In this document: piece by piece, positions 54,234-62,345 of the stretch
Numbering within the stretch: the first letter of the stretch is position 1
Layout of the letters: each line of letters starts with the position of its first letter
Assembly: GCA_030148665.1 (NCBI GenBank)
Contig: JASBSZ010000004.1
Location: forward strand, 1 to 64,000
Reading direction: 5' to 3'
Length of the DNA: 64,000 nt
Source: Alphaproteobacteria bacterium
Lineage (GTDB): Bacteria; Pseudomonadota; Alphaproteobacteria; Rhodobacterales; Rhodobacteraceae
Position numbers and translations under genes: made by a program
The notes under the pieces: generated by a model
Databases searched by the model: none
Told to the model about the DNA's origin: nothing
Seen by the model: the letters and a program-made list of their open reading frames with translations, nothing else

Positions 54234-54821
54234 ATGCGCAAGGCCAGCATCGAACGCAAGACAGCCGAAACCGAAATATCCGTCGAGATCGACCTCGACG
54301 GCACCGGCCGTTACGACAATGCGACCGGCATCGGTTTTTTCGACCACATGCTGGACCAGCTCGCCCGCCACGCGCTGATCGACATGAATGTGCGCGCGCA
54401 GGGCGATCTGCATATCGACGATCACCACACGGTCGAGGATTGCGGCATCGCGCTGGGCAAGGCGCTGGCGCAGGCGCTGGGCGACAAGCGCGGCATCCGG
54501 CGTTATGGTTCCTGCCTGCTGCCGATGGACGAAACGCTTGTGCGTGCTGCGCTGGATCTGTCGGGGCGGCCGTTTCTGGTGTGGGATCTGGACCTGCCAA
54601 GTGCCAAGATCGGCACATTCGACACGGAACTGGTGCGCGAGTTCTTTACCGCATTCGCGATGAATGGCGGCATCACGCTGCATGTCACGCGTCTGGCGGG
54701 CGTCAACAGCCACCATATTGCCGAAGCCGCCTTCAAGGCCGTTGCCCGTGCCCTGCGCGAGGCGATCGAACCCGACCCGCGCAAGGGGGATGCGATTCCA
54801 TCCACCAAGGGGACGCTGTGA
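54234..54821 (+). CDS. hisB: Imidazoleglycerol-phosphate dehydratase
   Basis: A 195-residue enzyme of histidine synthesis, forming the manganese-dependent 24-mer. The metal ligands are in [23 protein letters not shown] and [12 protein letters not shown]. It is the stand-alone dehydratase, lacking the phosphatase domain fused in enterobacteria. The start at 54234 (MRKASI) follows AAAGGAAAAGCC; an ATG 15 bases upstream is in frame. hisH starts one base after its stop. Confidence 0.97.
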   Translation: MRKASIERKTAETEISVEIDLDGTGRYDNATGIGFFDHMLDQLARHALIDMNVRAQGDLHIDDHHTVEDCGIALGKALAQALGDKRGIRRYGSCLLPMDETLVRAALDLSGRPFLVWDLDLPSAKIGTFDTELVREFFTAFAMNGGITLHVTRLAGVNSHHIAEAAFKAVARALREAIEPDPRKGDAIPSTKGTL

Positions 54822-54822
54822 C

Positions 54823-55464
54823 GTGACCTGCGCGATCATCGACTACAATTCAGGCAATCTGCGCTCGGCCGAGAAAAGTTTTCAGCGCATGGCGGCCGAG
54901 CTGGACACCGGCGATGTGGTGGTCACGTCAGACCCCGATCTGGTGGCGCGCGCCGGGCGCATCGTGCTGCCCGGAGTCGGGGCCTTTGCCGATTGCCGCG
55001 CCGGGCTGGCCAGCTATGACGGGCTGTTCGAGGCCATCGAGCAGGCCGTGCTAGGCAGGGGCGTGCCATTCCTGGGCATCTGTGTCGGCATGCAGATGAT
55101 GGCCACCCGCGGGCTGGAACACGGGCTGGACACGCCGGGTTTCGACTGGATCGAGGGCGAGGTCGTCCGGCTTGAGCCCGCTGACCCGGCGCTGAAGATT
55201 CCGCATATGGGCTGGAACAACCTGGTGATCGACCGGCCGCACCCGGTGCTGGAGGGGATCACATCGGGCGATCACGCCTATTTCGTGCATTCCTACCATT
55301 TCCTGCCGGCCGACGGCGGCCATCTGGTCGCCCATGTCGATCATGGCGGCCCGGTCACCGCGATGGTGGCGCGCGACAACATGGTCGGCACCCAGTTCCA
55401 CCCGGAAAAGAGTCAGGCAACCGGGCTGCGGCTGATCGGCAATTTCCTGCGCTGGCGGCCCTAG
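54823..55464 (+). CDS. hisH: Imidazole glycerol phosphate synthase, glutaminase subunit
   Basis: A 213-residue class I amidotransferase supplying ammonia to HisF. The start is a GTG one base after the hisB stop. The nucleophile elbow is LGICVGMQMM, the oxyanion strand is LPGVGAF near residue 50, and the histidine-glutamate pair is in GTQFHPEKSQ. Its partner hisF is not seen near hisA in this window. Confidence 0.96.
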   Translation: MTCAIIDYNSGNLRSAEKSFQRMAAELDTGDVVVTSDPDLVARAGRIVLPGVGAFADCRAGLASYDGLFEAIEQAVLGRGVPFLGICVGMQMMATRGLEHGLDTPGFDWIEGEVVRLEPADPALKIPHMGWNNLVIDRPHPVLEGITSGDHAYFVHSYHFLPADGGHLVAHVDHGGPVTAMVARDNMVGTQFHPEKSQATGLRLIGNFLRWRP

Positions 55465-55481
55465 GGCGTAGCCCCAGGACC

Positions 55482-55883
55482 CTACTTGACGCGGCTCCAG
55501 ACCCCCCCGTCACGACAGATGAACAGGATGCAGCCCCGCACCGTCAGCTTGTCGCCCTTGAGCACCAGCTTGCCCTTGTAGACCTTGTCGCGGTCGGGCG
55601 ACCAGACCTTGCCGCCGCCGTAATTTCCTCCGCCCTGGTTCACCATGTCCCAGATCAGCTTCTTGCCGATGTTCTTTGATTTGTAGGGGCTGTTGTCCGA
55701 GGCATTGAACGAGGCGACCAGCGTGCCGCAGATCTTGTCCCCGCAGGGGGCGATGCGGATGTTTCCGTATTTGCCGTTGTCGTCGGGAATGGTTTTCCAC
55801 ATCCCGAAAATCGGATCGGCCGCAAAGGCCGGTGTCGCTGCGGCAAGGACGACCCACATGAATATCGCGATCAGTCTTTTCAT
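55482..55883 (-). CDS. DUF2147 exported protein
   Basis: A 133-residue protein with a signal peptide (MKRLIAIFMWVVLAAATPAFA) and a DUF2147 domain that begins DPIFGMWKTIPDDNGKYGNIRI. Cysteines in APCGDKICGTLV and GCILFICRDGG are likely disulfide-linked in the periplasm. GGGAGG precedes the ATG at 55883. It sits between hisH and hisA but on the opposite strand. Function unknown. Confidence 0.88.
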   Translation of the reverse strand: MKRLIAIFMWVVLAAATPAFAADPIFGMWKTIPDDNGKYGNIRIAPCGDKICGTLVASFNASDNSPYKSKNIGKKLIWDMVNQGGGNYGGGKVWSPDRDKVYKGKLVLKGDKLTVRGCILFICRDGGVWSRVK

Positions 55884-56019
55884 CTTTTCCTCCCATTTGG
55901 CGGGATCAGCTTCGGGCAATCCAGGCGATCTTGCAAGCATTTCCTCGGTGGGCGCGGCCTTGGCAATCGCCCCGCCATGTGCTTAACAGCGCGCGATGCC
56001 CAGACAAGGAAGCAATGCC

Positions 56020-56742
56020 ATGATCCTCTATCCTGCAATCGACCTGAAGGATGGCAAATGCGTGCGCCTCTACAAGGGTGACATGGAACAGGCCACCGTG
56101 TTCAACGACGACCCGGCCGCGCAGGCCCGCGCCTTTCAGGAGGCGGGTTGCGAATGGCTGCATCTGGTCGATCTGAATGGCGCTTTCGCGGGCGCGCCCG
56201 TCAATGCCGCGGCCGTCGAGGCCATTCTTGGCGCCGTTACCATCCCGGCCCAGCTGGGCGGCGGAATCCGCGACATGAAGACGATCGAGACATGGCTGGA
56301 ACGCGGCCTTGCCCGGGTCATCCTGGGAACCGTTGCGGTCGAGGACCCTGCGCTGGTGCGCATGGCTGCACGGGCATTCCCGGGGCGCGTGGCGGTGGGG
56401 ATCGATGCGCGCAACGGGCGCGTGGCGACCCGCGGCTGGGCCGAAGAAACCGAAATCGACGCGACCGATCTGGCCCGGTCGTTCGAGGATGCCGGCGTCG
56501 CCGCCATCATCCACACCGATATCGACCGCGATGGCGCCATGCAGGGGCCCAACGTCGCGGCCACTGCGGCAATGGCAAATGCCGTGGACATTCCGGTGAT
56601 CGCCTCGGGCGGCGTTTCCTCGCTCGACGATCTGCGGCGGCTGCGCGATTGCGGGGCGCCGCTGGATGGGGTGATCTCGGGGCGCGCGCTGTATGACGGG
56701 CGGATCGACCCCGCCCGCGCGGTGGCATTTCTCAAGGGCTGA
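56020..56742 (+). CDS. hisA: Phosphoribosylformimino-5-aminoimidazole carboxamide ribotide isomerase
   Basis: A 240-residue beta/alpha barrel enzyme of histidine synthesis. It opens [21 protein letters not shown], with the catalytic Asp in that segment, and carries the phosphate-binding half-barrel motifs [12 protein letters not shown] and [13 protein letters not shown] plus [13 protein letters not shown] chose ATG 56020 over an in-frame one 24 bases upstream because the family starts at the first strand. hisF, which usually follows, is absent here; the FTR1 gene converges instead. Confidence 0.96.
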   Translation: MILYPAIDLKDGKCVRLYKGDMEQATVFNDDPAAQARAFQEAGCEWLHLVDLNGAFAGAPVNAAAVEAILGAVTIPAQLGGGIRDMKTIETWLERGLARVILGTVAVEDPALVRMAARAFPGRVAVGIDARNGRVATRGWAEETEIDATDLARSFEDAGVAAIIHTDIDRDGAMQGPNVAATAAMANAVDIPVIASGGVSSLDDLRRLRDCGAPLDGVISGRALYDGRIDPARAVAFLKG

Positions 56743-56775
56743 AAGGGCGCTGAGCGGGCGCGCCGGCAACAAGGG

Positions 56776-57615
56776 TCAGCTTTCGACCGGACGGCGGGCC
56801 CACGGGCGCAGGCGCTGCACCATTCCGATCATCAGGATCACCACCCAGTACAGCACCCAGACCGACAGGATCACCCAGTCGGGCCGCGCGCGATAGCCGG
56901 TCAGCGCCGAAACCAGCCCACCCAGCCGCGAGCTGTCATCCAGCAGCCAGCTGGTATCCCATGCGATGCTTGCATAGGGCAGCACACCCAGCGCGATCAG
57001 CTTGTCGGCAGCCGACACCGCGAGGGCGGCGCCCAGCAGCAGCAGGATGACCTCGGTCACGCGAAAGAATATCCGCCAGGGCACGTGACGTCCGCCGATC
57101 TGAAGCGCCAGATATGTCGCAATGGCCGCACCGAAACCCAGCGCGATGGCACCGTACAGCATCATCGGCCCCTCGGCCCCGCCTGACGAGATCAGCCCGA
57201 ACAGGAACACGACGGTCTCGCTGCCCTCGCGGGCAACGGCGACCATTGCCAGCAGAAAGACGATCCACCAGTGTTCGCGCCGATGGGCCTCGGCCAGCCC
57301 CTCGTCGATGCGCCTCTTGAGGGTGCGCCCGTGGCTGCGCATCCAGAACACCATCTGCACGATCAGACCCGCGGCCAGGATCATCATGCCGGCCATGAAG
57401 TAATCCTGCCCGTCGGGCGGGAGCCACGAAGCAAGCTCGAAAATGCCCAGCGCCAGCGCCACGGCCAGACCGACGCCGGCCGCGACCCCGCCCCACAGAT
57501 AGCGCCAGGCGCCCGTTGCCCGGGCCTGTTGTGAAAGCCACGCCTGCAGGATGCCGATGACCAGCAAAGCCTCGACGCTCTCGCGCCAAACGATGAATAC
57601 GATCTGCCCGGACAT
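56776..57615 (-). CDS. FTR1-family iron permease
   Basis: A 279-residue membrane protein with seven or so helices. Both REXXE iron-translocation motifs are present, RESVE near residue 11 and REGSE near residue 130, so iron transport is well supported. It lies 52 bp downstream of the cupredoxin gene and is cotranscribed with it. The pair resembles the cupredoxin and permease parts of FtrABCD and EfeUOB systems but without the P19/EfeO or ferredoxin parts. Probable role: ferrous or ferric iron import across the inner membrane. Confidence 0.9.
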   Translation of the reverse strand: MSGQIVFIVWRESVEALLVIGILQAWLSQQARATGAWRYLWGGVAAGVGLAVALALGIFELASWLPPDGQDYFMAGMMILAAGLIVQMVFWMRSHGRTLKRRIDEGLAEAHRREHWWIVFLLAMVAVAREGSETVVFLFGLISSGGAEGPMMLYGAIALGFGAAIATYLALQIGGRHVPWRIFFRVTEVILLLLGAALAVSAADKLIALGVLPYASIAWDTSWLLDDSSRLGGLVSALTGYRARPDWVILSVWVLYWVVILMIGMVQRLRPWARRPVES

Positions 57616-57667
57616 CCCGTCCTCCAGCCTTGGCACGCAGGCGCGCGGCCTGCGCGGTTTACACGAC

Positions 57668-58030
57668 CTATCTGGCGACGATCACGCCGTGGGCCGTGGC
57701 GAGCCCCTGGTTGAAATCATCGACAAAGGGATATTCCCCGGCCGCCGGACGACGCAGGATCACCTTGATCGACCTGCCCCTGGCCACGACCTTTTCGATA
57801 TGCAGGCCCTTGCTTTCGAATTCGGCGGCCTTGTCACCGGCATTGCGCACCGTGATCGTGGTCACCTTTCCGGCGGGAATTTCCACCCGATCGGGCGACA
57901 CGACGCCGTTTTTCATGACGATGGTGATTTCCCCGTCCTGCTGGGCCGCAACCGGCGGCGCGACCGCAAGGAACGCGGCGATGGCAACCGGCAATGCAAA
58001 CAGCACTGCGCGCACGGGTTTCCGGGACAT
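57668..58030 (-). CDS. Periplasmic cupredoxin-like protein of the FTR1 system
   Basis: A 120-residue exported protein with a signal peptide (residues 1-33, ending APPVAA) and a cupredoxin_1 fold, e.g. ITIVMKNGVVSPDRVEIPAGKVTTITVRN and FESKGLHIEKVV. The usual Cys-His-Met type 1 copper ligands are absent; homologues partnering FTR1 permeases are similarly ligand-poor, so an iron-binding or partner role is likelier than copper electron transfer. GGAGGGG precedes the ATG. A Fur-like box sits just upstream. Confidence 0.85.
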   Translation of the reverse strand: MSRKPVRAVLFALPVAIAAFLAVAPPVAAQQDGEITIVMKNGVVSPDRVEIPAGKVTTITVRNAGDKAAEFESKGLHIEKVVARGRSIKVILRRPAAGEYPFVDDFNQGLATAHGVIVAR

Positions 58031-58040
58031 GACCCCTCCG

Positions 58041-58060
58041 TTAATGAGAATTAGTTGCAA
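58041..58060 (-). promoter_or_regulatory. Candidate Fur-type iron box before the cupredoxin-FTR1 operon
   Basis: On the minus strand the sequence reads TTGCAACTAATTCTCATTAA, close to the classical Fur pattern with an inverted A-T-rich core (GAATGATTCTCATT-like). It ends 11 bases before the cupredoxin start codon, suitable for repression by an iron regulator. In this order the regulator could be Fur, Mur or Irr; the sequence does not decide. Confidence 0.55.
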
Positions 58061-58186
58061 TCCCATCCATACCCGAGCATTTTTGTCGGATCAAGGGGTT
58101 TTTCCGACAAATCCGCTCTGGAATGGATTGATGAACCACCTCGCGCGCGGCCACCCCGCGGGGCCATGCAGGGGCGCCGATCGCGC

Positions 58187-58648
58187 TCAGCGGCGCAGGC
58201 TGCGACGGTTGTCGCGGGCCAGCACCCGGATCACGCGCACACCCGCGAGGGCCTGATCGGAAACGAATCGCCCGACCAGCACCTCGCGCGAGCGCGGCGT
58301 GCCGGCCGGCGTCGCGGTTTCGGGCGGCATCAGACGGAATTCATAGGTCAGGACGCCCTTGACGGGTTTCTCGTCATTCCGGGGCTTCAGCACCGCCTCG
58401 AAATAGCCCTGCCTTTCGGGCAGGCCGACGGCGCGCAGGATGGCGCCACCGGGCAGGCGGTCGATGCGCAGGCTGACCACGCGCGCCACCAGCACGCGCG
58501 GGTCCGAAACCTCGGCCGTGGTCGTGGACACCTGGCTTGCCCGGCTGGCGCCGAACCAGTTGAACGGATTCAGCCGGGATTCGCGTACGCCGGAACAGCC
58601 GGCCAGAAGGCCAAGCAAGGCAATCGTTCCAATCAGTCTGGTTTTCAC
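58187..58648 (-). CDS. Hypothetical lipoprotein
   Basis: A 153-residue lipoprotein that I do not recognise beyond its signal. It starts at a GTG (58648), preceded by GGGGGA, with KTRLIGTIALLGLLAGC as the lipobox and Cys as the attachment site. The mature part contains LNPFNWFG, VLVARVVSLRIDRLPGGAILRAVGLPE and FEAVLKPRN, an envelope-associated pattern. It lies divergent from sufE; no partner is evident. Confidence 0.75.
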   Translation of the reverse strand: MKTRLIGTIALLGLLAGCSGVRESRLNPFNWFGASRASQVSTTTAEVSDPRVLVARVVSLRIDRLPGGAILRAVGLPERQGYFEAVLKPRNDEKPVKGVLTYEFRLMPPETATPAGTPRSREVLVGRFVSDQALAGVRVIRVLARDNRRSLRR

Positions 58649-58833
58649 GGTTCCGTCCCCCGGATCAGCTCTGCCCATGGCATAAACCGAAAACCCCACC
58701 TTTGAAAAGGCTTGGCGCCCGCTAATCTGGTGCCTATCTGGTGCTTGTCCGGTGCTTGTCCGGGGTTTTCCCGCTGGACCTTTTGGCGGCGGCGCCTTAG
58801 TTGAATGAAAAAACCTGAGTGAAAGACAAGGAA

Positions 58834-59250
58834 ATGGCCAGCGAAGCATTCGAGGAAATCGCCGAGGATTTCGAGTTCCTGGACGAATGGGAAGACCGTT
58901 ACCGCCACGTGATCGAACTGGGCAAGGCGATGGCGCCCCTTGACGAGGCGTTGAAGGTACCCGCCACCAAGGTTCACGGCTGCGTCAGCCAGGTCTGGCT
59001 GATATCCGACATCCGTGACGGGCATTTCCATTTCCGCGGCGACAGCGACGCCATGATCGTGCGCGGCCTGATCGCCATCCTTGGCGCTCTGTATAACGGG
59101 CTGACGCCGGACGAGGTGCTGGCCGTTGACGCCCCGGCCGAACTGGCGCGCCTGGGGCTGGATCAGCACCTGTCGGCGCAACGCTCGAACGGGTTGCGCT
59201 CGATGGTGGAACGGATACGCAAACTGGCGGCCCAGGCGGCCGCGGCATGA
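58834..59250 (+). CDS. sufE: Cysteine desulfuration protein SufE
   Basis: A 138-residue protein accepting sulfur from the SufS cysteine desulfurase for iron-sulfur cluster assembly. The active cysteine is in KVHGCVSQVWLI, with the SufE motif FEFLDEWEDRYRHVIELGKAM near the start. The rest of suf is not in the window. Start at 58834 (MASEAF) matches the family; a GTG 15 bases upstream is in frame. It ends 7 bp before the methyltransferase gene, so the two are probably cotranscribed. Confidence 0.93.
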   Translation: MASEAFEEIAEDFEFLDEWEDRYRHVIELGKAMAPLDEALKVPATKVHGCVSQVWLISDIRDGHFHFRGDSDAMIVRGLIAILGALYNGLTPDEVLAVDAPAELARLGLDQHLSAQRSNGLRSMVERIRKLAAQAAAA

Positions 59251-59257
59251 GGATGAC

Positions 59258-60298
59258 ATGACAGACAAGCTCACGACCCTGCTGGCCGAACGCGGCTGGA
59301 TTCTGGCCGACGGGGCCACCGGCACCAACCTGTTCAACATGGGCCTTGAATCGGGCGAGGCGCCGGAACTGTGGAACGAAACCCACCCCGACCGCATTGC
59401 GCGCCTGTATCAGAGCGCGCTGGACGCGGGCAGCGACCTGTTTCTGACCAACTCGTTCGGCGGCAACTGGTCACGCCTGAAGCTGCATGATGCGCAGGGG
59501 CGTGTGCGCGAACTGAACCGCATGGCCGCCGAAATCGGCCGCGAGGTCGCCGACCGCATGGACCGGCCCGTGATCGTCGCCGGCTCGATGGGGCCGACCG
59601 GCGAGATCATGGAGCCCGTCGGCACGCTCTCGCATTCGGCCGCCGTCGAGATGTTCCACGAACAGGCCGAGGGGCTGAGGGAAGGCGGGGTCGATCTGCT
59701 GTGGGTGGAAACCCTTTCGGCGAGAGAGGAATATCTTGCCGCCGCCGAGGGCATCGCGCTTGCCGGCATGCCCTGGGCCGGCACGATGAGCTTTGACACC
59801 GCCGGGCGCACCATGATGGGGCTGACCTCCAGCGACATGGTCGAGATGGTGCAGTCGATCGACCACGCGCCGCTGGCCTTTGGCGCCAATTGCGGTGTGG
59901 GCGCGTCAGACCTGTTGCGCACGCTGATGGGCTTTTCCGACGCGCATCCGAACCTGCCGATGATTGCCAAGGCCAATGCCGGCATCCCGAAATTCCATGA
60001 CGGCCATATCCATTACGACGGCACGCCCGAATTGATGGCGAAATATGCGCTGCTGGCCCGCGATATCGGCGCCACGATCATCGGCGGCTGTTGCGGGACC
60101 ATGCCCGAACATCTGGCGGCGATGCGCGCGGCGCTGGAAACCACGCCCAGGGGCCCGCGCCCGACGCTGGAACAGATCGTCGCGCAGATCGGGCCGTTTT
60201 CGTCCGACACCGACGGCACCGGCAATGATCCGGCTGGCACCGCCGCGCCGCGAAAACGCGAACGCCGCGGCCGCCGGCGCAATGCGGCGTCGGAATGA
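59258..60298 (+). CDS. bmt: Homocysteine S-methyltransferase (betaine-homocysteine methyltransferase-like)
   Basis: A 346-residue zinc enzyme transferring a methyl group to homocysteine. It opens LADGATGTNLFNMGL, and zinc cysteines are in ANCGVGASDL and GGCCGTMPEH. The C-terminal 45 residues (from about RGPRPTLEQ) are basic and unstructured. The directly following corrinoid-protein gene suggests that it may act as the homocysteine half of a split cobalamin-dependent methionine synthase rather than, or as well as, using betaine. Start at 59258 has GAGGATG upstream. Confidence 0.85.
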   Translation: MTDKLTTLLAERGWILADGATGTNLFNMGLESGEAPELWNETHPDRIARLYQSALDAGSDLFLTNSFGGNWSRLKLHDAQGRVRELNRMAAEIGREVADRMDRPVIVAGSMGPTGEIMEPVGTLSHSAAVEMFHEQAEGLREGGVDLLWVETLSAREEYLAAAEGIALAGMPWAGTMSFDTAGRTMMGLTSSDMVEMVQSIDHAPLAFGANCGVGASDLLRTLMGFSDAHPNLPMIAKANAGIPKFHDGHIHYDGTPELMAKYALLARDIGATIIGGCCGTMPEHLAAMRAALETTPRGPRPTLEQIVAQIGPFSSDTDGTGNDPAGTAAPRKRERRGRRRNAASE

Positions 60299-60402
60299 GT
60301 TGGCAACATGTCGCTGTGATCGCAGATATTCACCTGTGACAGCCCCAGTTTGCTGCCATATGATCACCCGGACAAGATTCCGACGGGAACAGGACGCACC
60401 CA

Positions 60403-61110
60403 ATGTCTGATGAACAGGAAGACGACATCATTCTTGCCGAGCTCGACGATGACGAGCTGGTCCTGCAGATGCATGACGATCTTTACGATGGCCTGAAAGA
60501 GGAAATCGAGGAAGGCGTCAGGATCCTGCTGGAACGGGGCTGGACGCCCTACAAGATCCTGACCGACGCGCTGGTTGCCGGCATGAAGGTCGTCGGCGAC
60601 GATTTCCGCGATGGCATCCTTTTCGTGCCCGAGGTGCTGCTGGCCGCCAACGCCATGAAGGCGGGCATGTTCATCCTGAAACCCCTGCTGGTGGAAACCG
60701 GCGCGCCCAAGATGGGCAAGATGGTGATCGGCACGGTCAAGGGCGATATCCACGATATCGGCAAGAACCTGGTTGCGATGATGATGGAGGGCGCGGGTTT
60801 CGAGATCCGCGACCTGGGCATCAACAACCCGGTCGAGGACTACATTGCCGCGCTGGAAGAGGAAAAGGCCGATATCCTGGGCATGTCGGCGCTGCTGACC
60901 ACGACGATGCCATACATGAAGGTCGTGATCGACACGATGAAGGAAAAGGGTATCCGCGACGACTATATCATCCTGGTGGGCGGCGCGCCGCTGAACGAGG
61001 AATTCGGCCGTGCGATCGGCGCCGACGCCTATTGCCGCGATGCGGCGGTCGCGGTGGAGACGGCCAAAAGTTTCATGTCGCGCAAGCATAACCGGGCGGC
61101 CGAGGCCTGA
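60403..61110 (+). CDS. Corrinoid (cobalamin)-binding methyltransferase protein
   Basis: A 235-residue cobalamin carrier with a helical cap (residues about 15-110) and a B12-binding Rossmann fold. The base-off/His-on motif DxHxxG is GDIHDIGKNLV, and the later glycine strand reads ILVGGAPLNEEF. The cap and fold order match MtaC/MtbC and the MetH B12 domain. It lies 104 bp after the homocysteine methyltransferase and before DUF1638, supporting a shared methyl-transfer role. Confidence 0.93.
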   Translation: MSDEQEDDIILAELDDDELVLQMHDDLYDGLKEEIEEGVRILLERGWTPYKILTDALVAGMKVVGDDFRDGILFVPEVLLAANAMKAGMFILKPLLVETGAPKMGKMVIGTVKGDIHDIGKNLVAMMMEGAGFEIRDLGINNPVEDYIAALEEEKADILGMSALLTTTMPYMKVVIDTMKEKGIRDDYIILVGGAPLNEEFGRAIGADAYCRDAAVAVETAKSFMSRKHNRAAEA

Positions 61111-61170
61111 TCGGCCCTTGTCGCGGGGCTCTGCCCAGGGGCGCGACATGCGGGGCTCTGCCCCGCACCC

Positions 61171-61200
61171 CGGCGTATTTTGACAAAGAAGAAGAGGGGT
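61171..61200 (+). repeat. Dispersed intergenic module, copy 4, overlapping the DUF1638 leader
   Basis: CGGCGTATTTTGACAAAGAAG continues into AAGAGGGGT, which directly precedes the DUF1638 start. Before it, TGCGGGGCTCTGCCCCGCA (61149-61167) forms a hairpin, and a related CGGGGCTCTGCCC occurs at 61123. Here the module appears to supply the ribosome site. Confidence 0.7.
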
Positions 61201-61845
61201 ATGATGCGGCCCGATGACCAGACCCTGACAGAAAGCGGCCTTGCCCCGGCAGGTAACGCCAGGGCGCGCATCCTGCTGCTGGCCTGCGGGGCGCTGGCGC
61301 ATGAGGTTCTGGCGCTGAAGCGGCTGAATGGCTGGGATCACATGGATATGGCCTGCCTGCCGGCCAGGCTGCATCTTTATCCCGACCGGATTGTCCCGGC
61401 CGTCGAACAGGCGGTTCTGAAGCATCGCGCGGATTACGAGGAAATTTTCGTCGTCTATGGAGATTGCGGCACCGGCGGGCGGCTGGCCGACAAATGCGCC
61501 GAGCTGGGCGTCGAGATGATGGCGGGGCCGCATTGCTATTCCTTTTACGAGGGCAACGCTGCCTTTGCCGCGCATGGCGAGAATGATGTCACCGCCTTTT
61601 ACCTGACCGATTTTCTGGTGCGCCAGTTCGATGCCTTTGTCTGGCGTCCGCTGGGGCTGGACCGTCATCCCGAGCTGCGCGACCTCTATTTCGGCAATTA
61701 CACGCGCCTCGTGCACCAGGCGCAGACCGATGACCCGGGGTTGCGCGCGCAGGCCCGCGAACATGCCCGCCGTCTGGGGCTGGATTTCGAATATCGCCTG
61801 ACCGGCTATGGCGACCTTGCCACCGCGCTGAAGGCGCGCGACTGA
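61201..61845 (+). CDS. DUF1638 family protein
   Basis: A 214-residue cytoplasmic protein. DUF1638 members contain the CGALAHEVLAL, YGDCGTGGRL and GPHCYSFYEGN segments seen here; three of the cysteines and a histidine could bind metal. In other organisms the family lies beside corrinoid proteins and methylamine or homocysteine methyltransferases, as here. Enzymatic role not known. The ATG at 61201 follows AGAGGGGT closely, so the next in-frame ATG at 61204 may be used instead. Confidence 0.85.
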   Translation: MMRPDDQTLTESGLAPAGNARARILLLACGALAHEVLALKRLNGWDHMDMACLPARLHLYPDRIVPAVEQAVLKHRADYEEIFVVYGDCGTGGRLADKCAELGVEMMAGPHCYSFYEGNAAFAAHGENDVTAFYLTDFLVRQFDAFVWRPLGLDRHPELRDLYFGNYTRLVHQAQTDDPGLRAQAREHARRLGLDFEYRLTGYGDLATALKARD

Positions 61846-61933
61846 CGGTCGCGTCACGGAATTTTTCCTTTTCTTTCGTGCATCAAGGGTGCAGAAACGT
61901 GGTAATCAACCCATAACGGAAAGAGGCCGGAGA

Positions 61934-62302
61934 ATGCGAACCCGCCCGGACAAGCTCAGCCGACAGGAACTGCCCGACGGCAGCCATGTGATGCTGGACG
62001 AATATGGCTATATCACCGATCCCTATCAGTGGACCGAGCAATTCGCCGAAATTGCCGCCGCGCGCGAGGGGATCACCCTGACCGATCTGCACTGGGACGT
62101 CATCCGTTTCATGCGCGACTGGCTCGACGAGCATGGCGTCGCCGCCGATGCCCGTTTCGTGCTGCGGTTTCTGGCCGAAAAGGGCCAGACCGACAAGAAG
62201 GGGGCGCGTGAGATGATGTTTACCCTTTTCCCCTATGGCTATGTCAAACAGGCCTGCAAGATTGCCGGCATGAAACAGCCCAGGGCCTGGAGTACGGGCT
62301 GA
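61934..62302 (+). CDS. TusE/DsrC-family sulfur relay-like protein with atypical cysteine
   Basis: A 122-residue protein of the TusE/DsrC/DsvC family. Its core reads DEYGYITDPYQWTEQFAEI, LHWDVIRFMRDWLDE and FPYGYVKQACKIAG. The cysteine ten or so residues from the end (CysB position in DsrC) is present, but the C-terminal CysA, the sulfur-carrying residue of TusE, is absent; the end is RAWSTG. It may therefore not act as a normal sulfur carrier. It lies after DUF1638 and before the FMN enzyme gene. Confidence 0.85.
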   Translation: MRTRPDKLSRQELPDGSHVMLDEYGYITDPYQWTEQFAEIAAAREGITLTDLHWDVIRFMRDWLDEHGVAADARFVLRFLAEKGQTDKKGAREMMFTLFPYGYVKQACKIAGMKQPRAWSTG

Positions 62303-62345
62303 CCGGCTGCGAAAAAAGGCGCACCGCAAACAGGGAGAGCGGCCC

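Noticed and set aside
53692-54618. Minus-strand frame across the MocR and hisB genes
   Set aside because: It crosses two well-supported plus-strand genes and the repeat between them, and is rich in arginine and proline as antisense frames in this DNA are.
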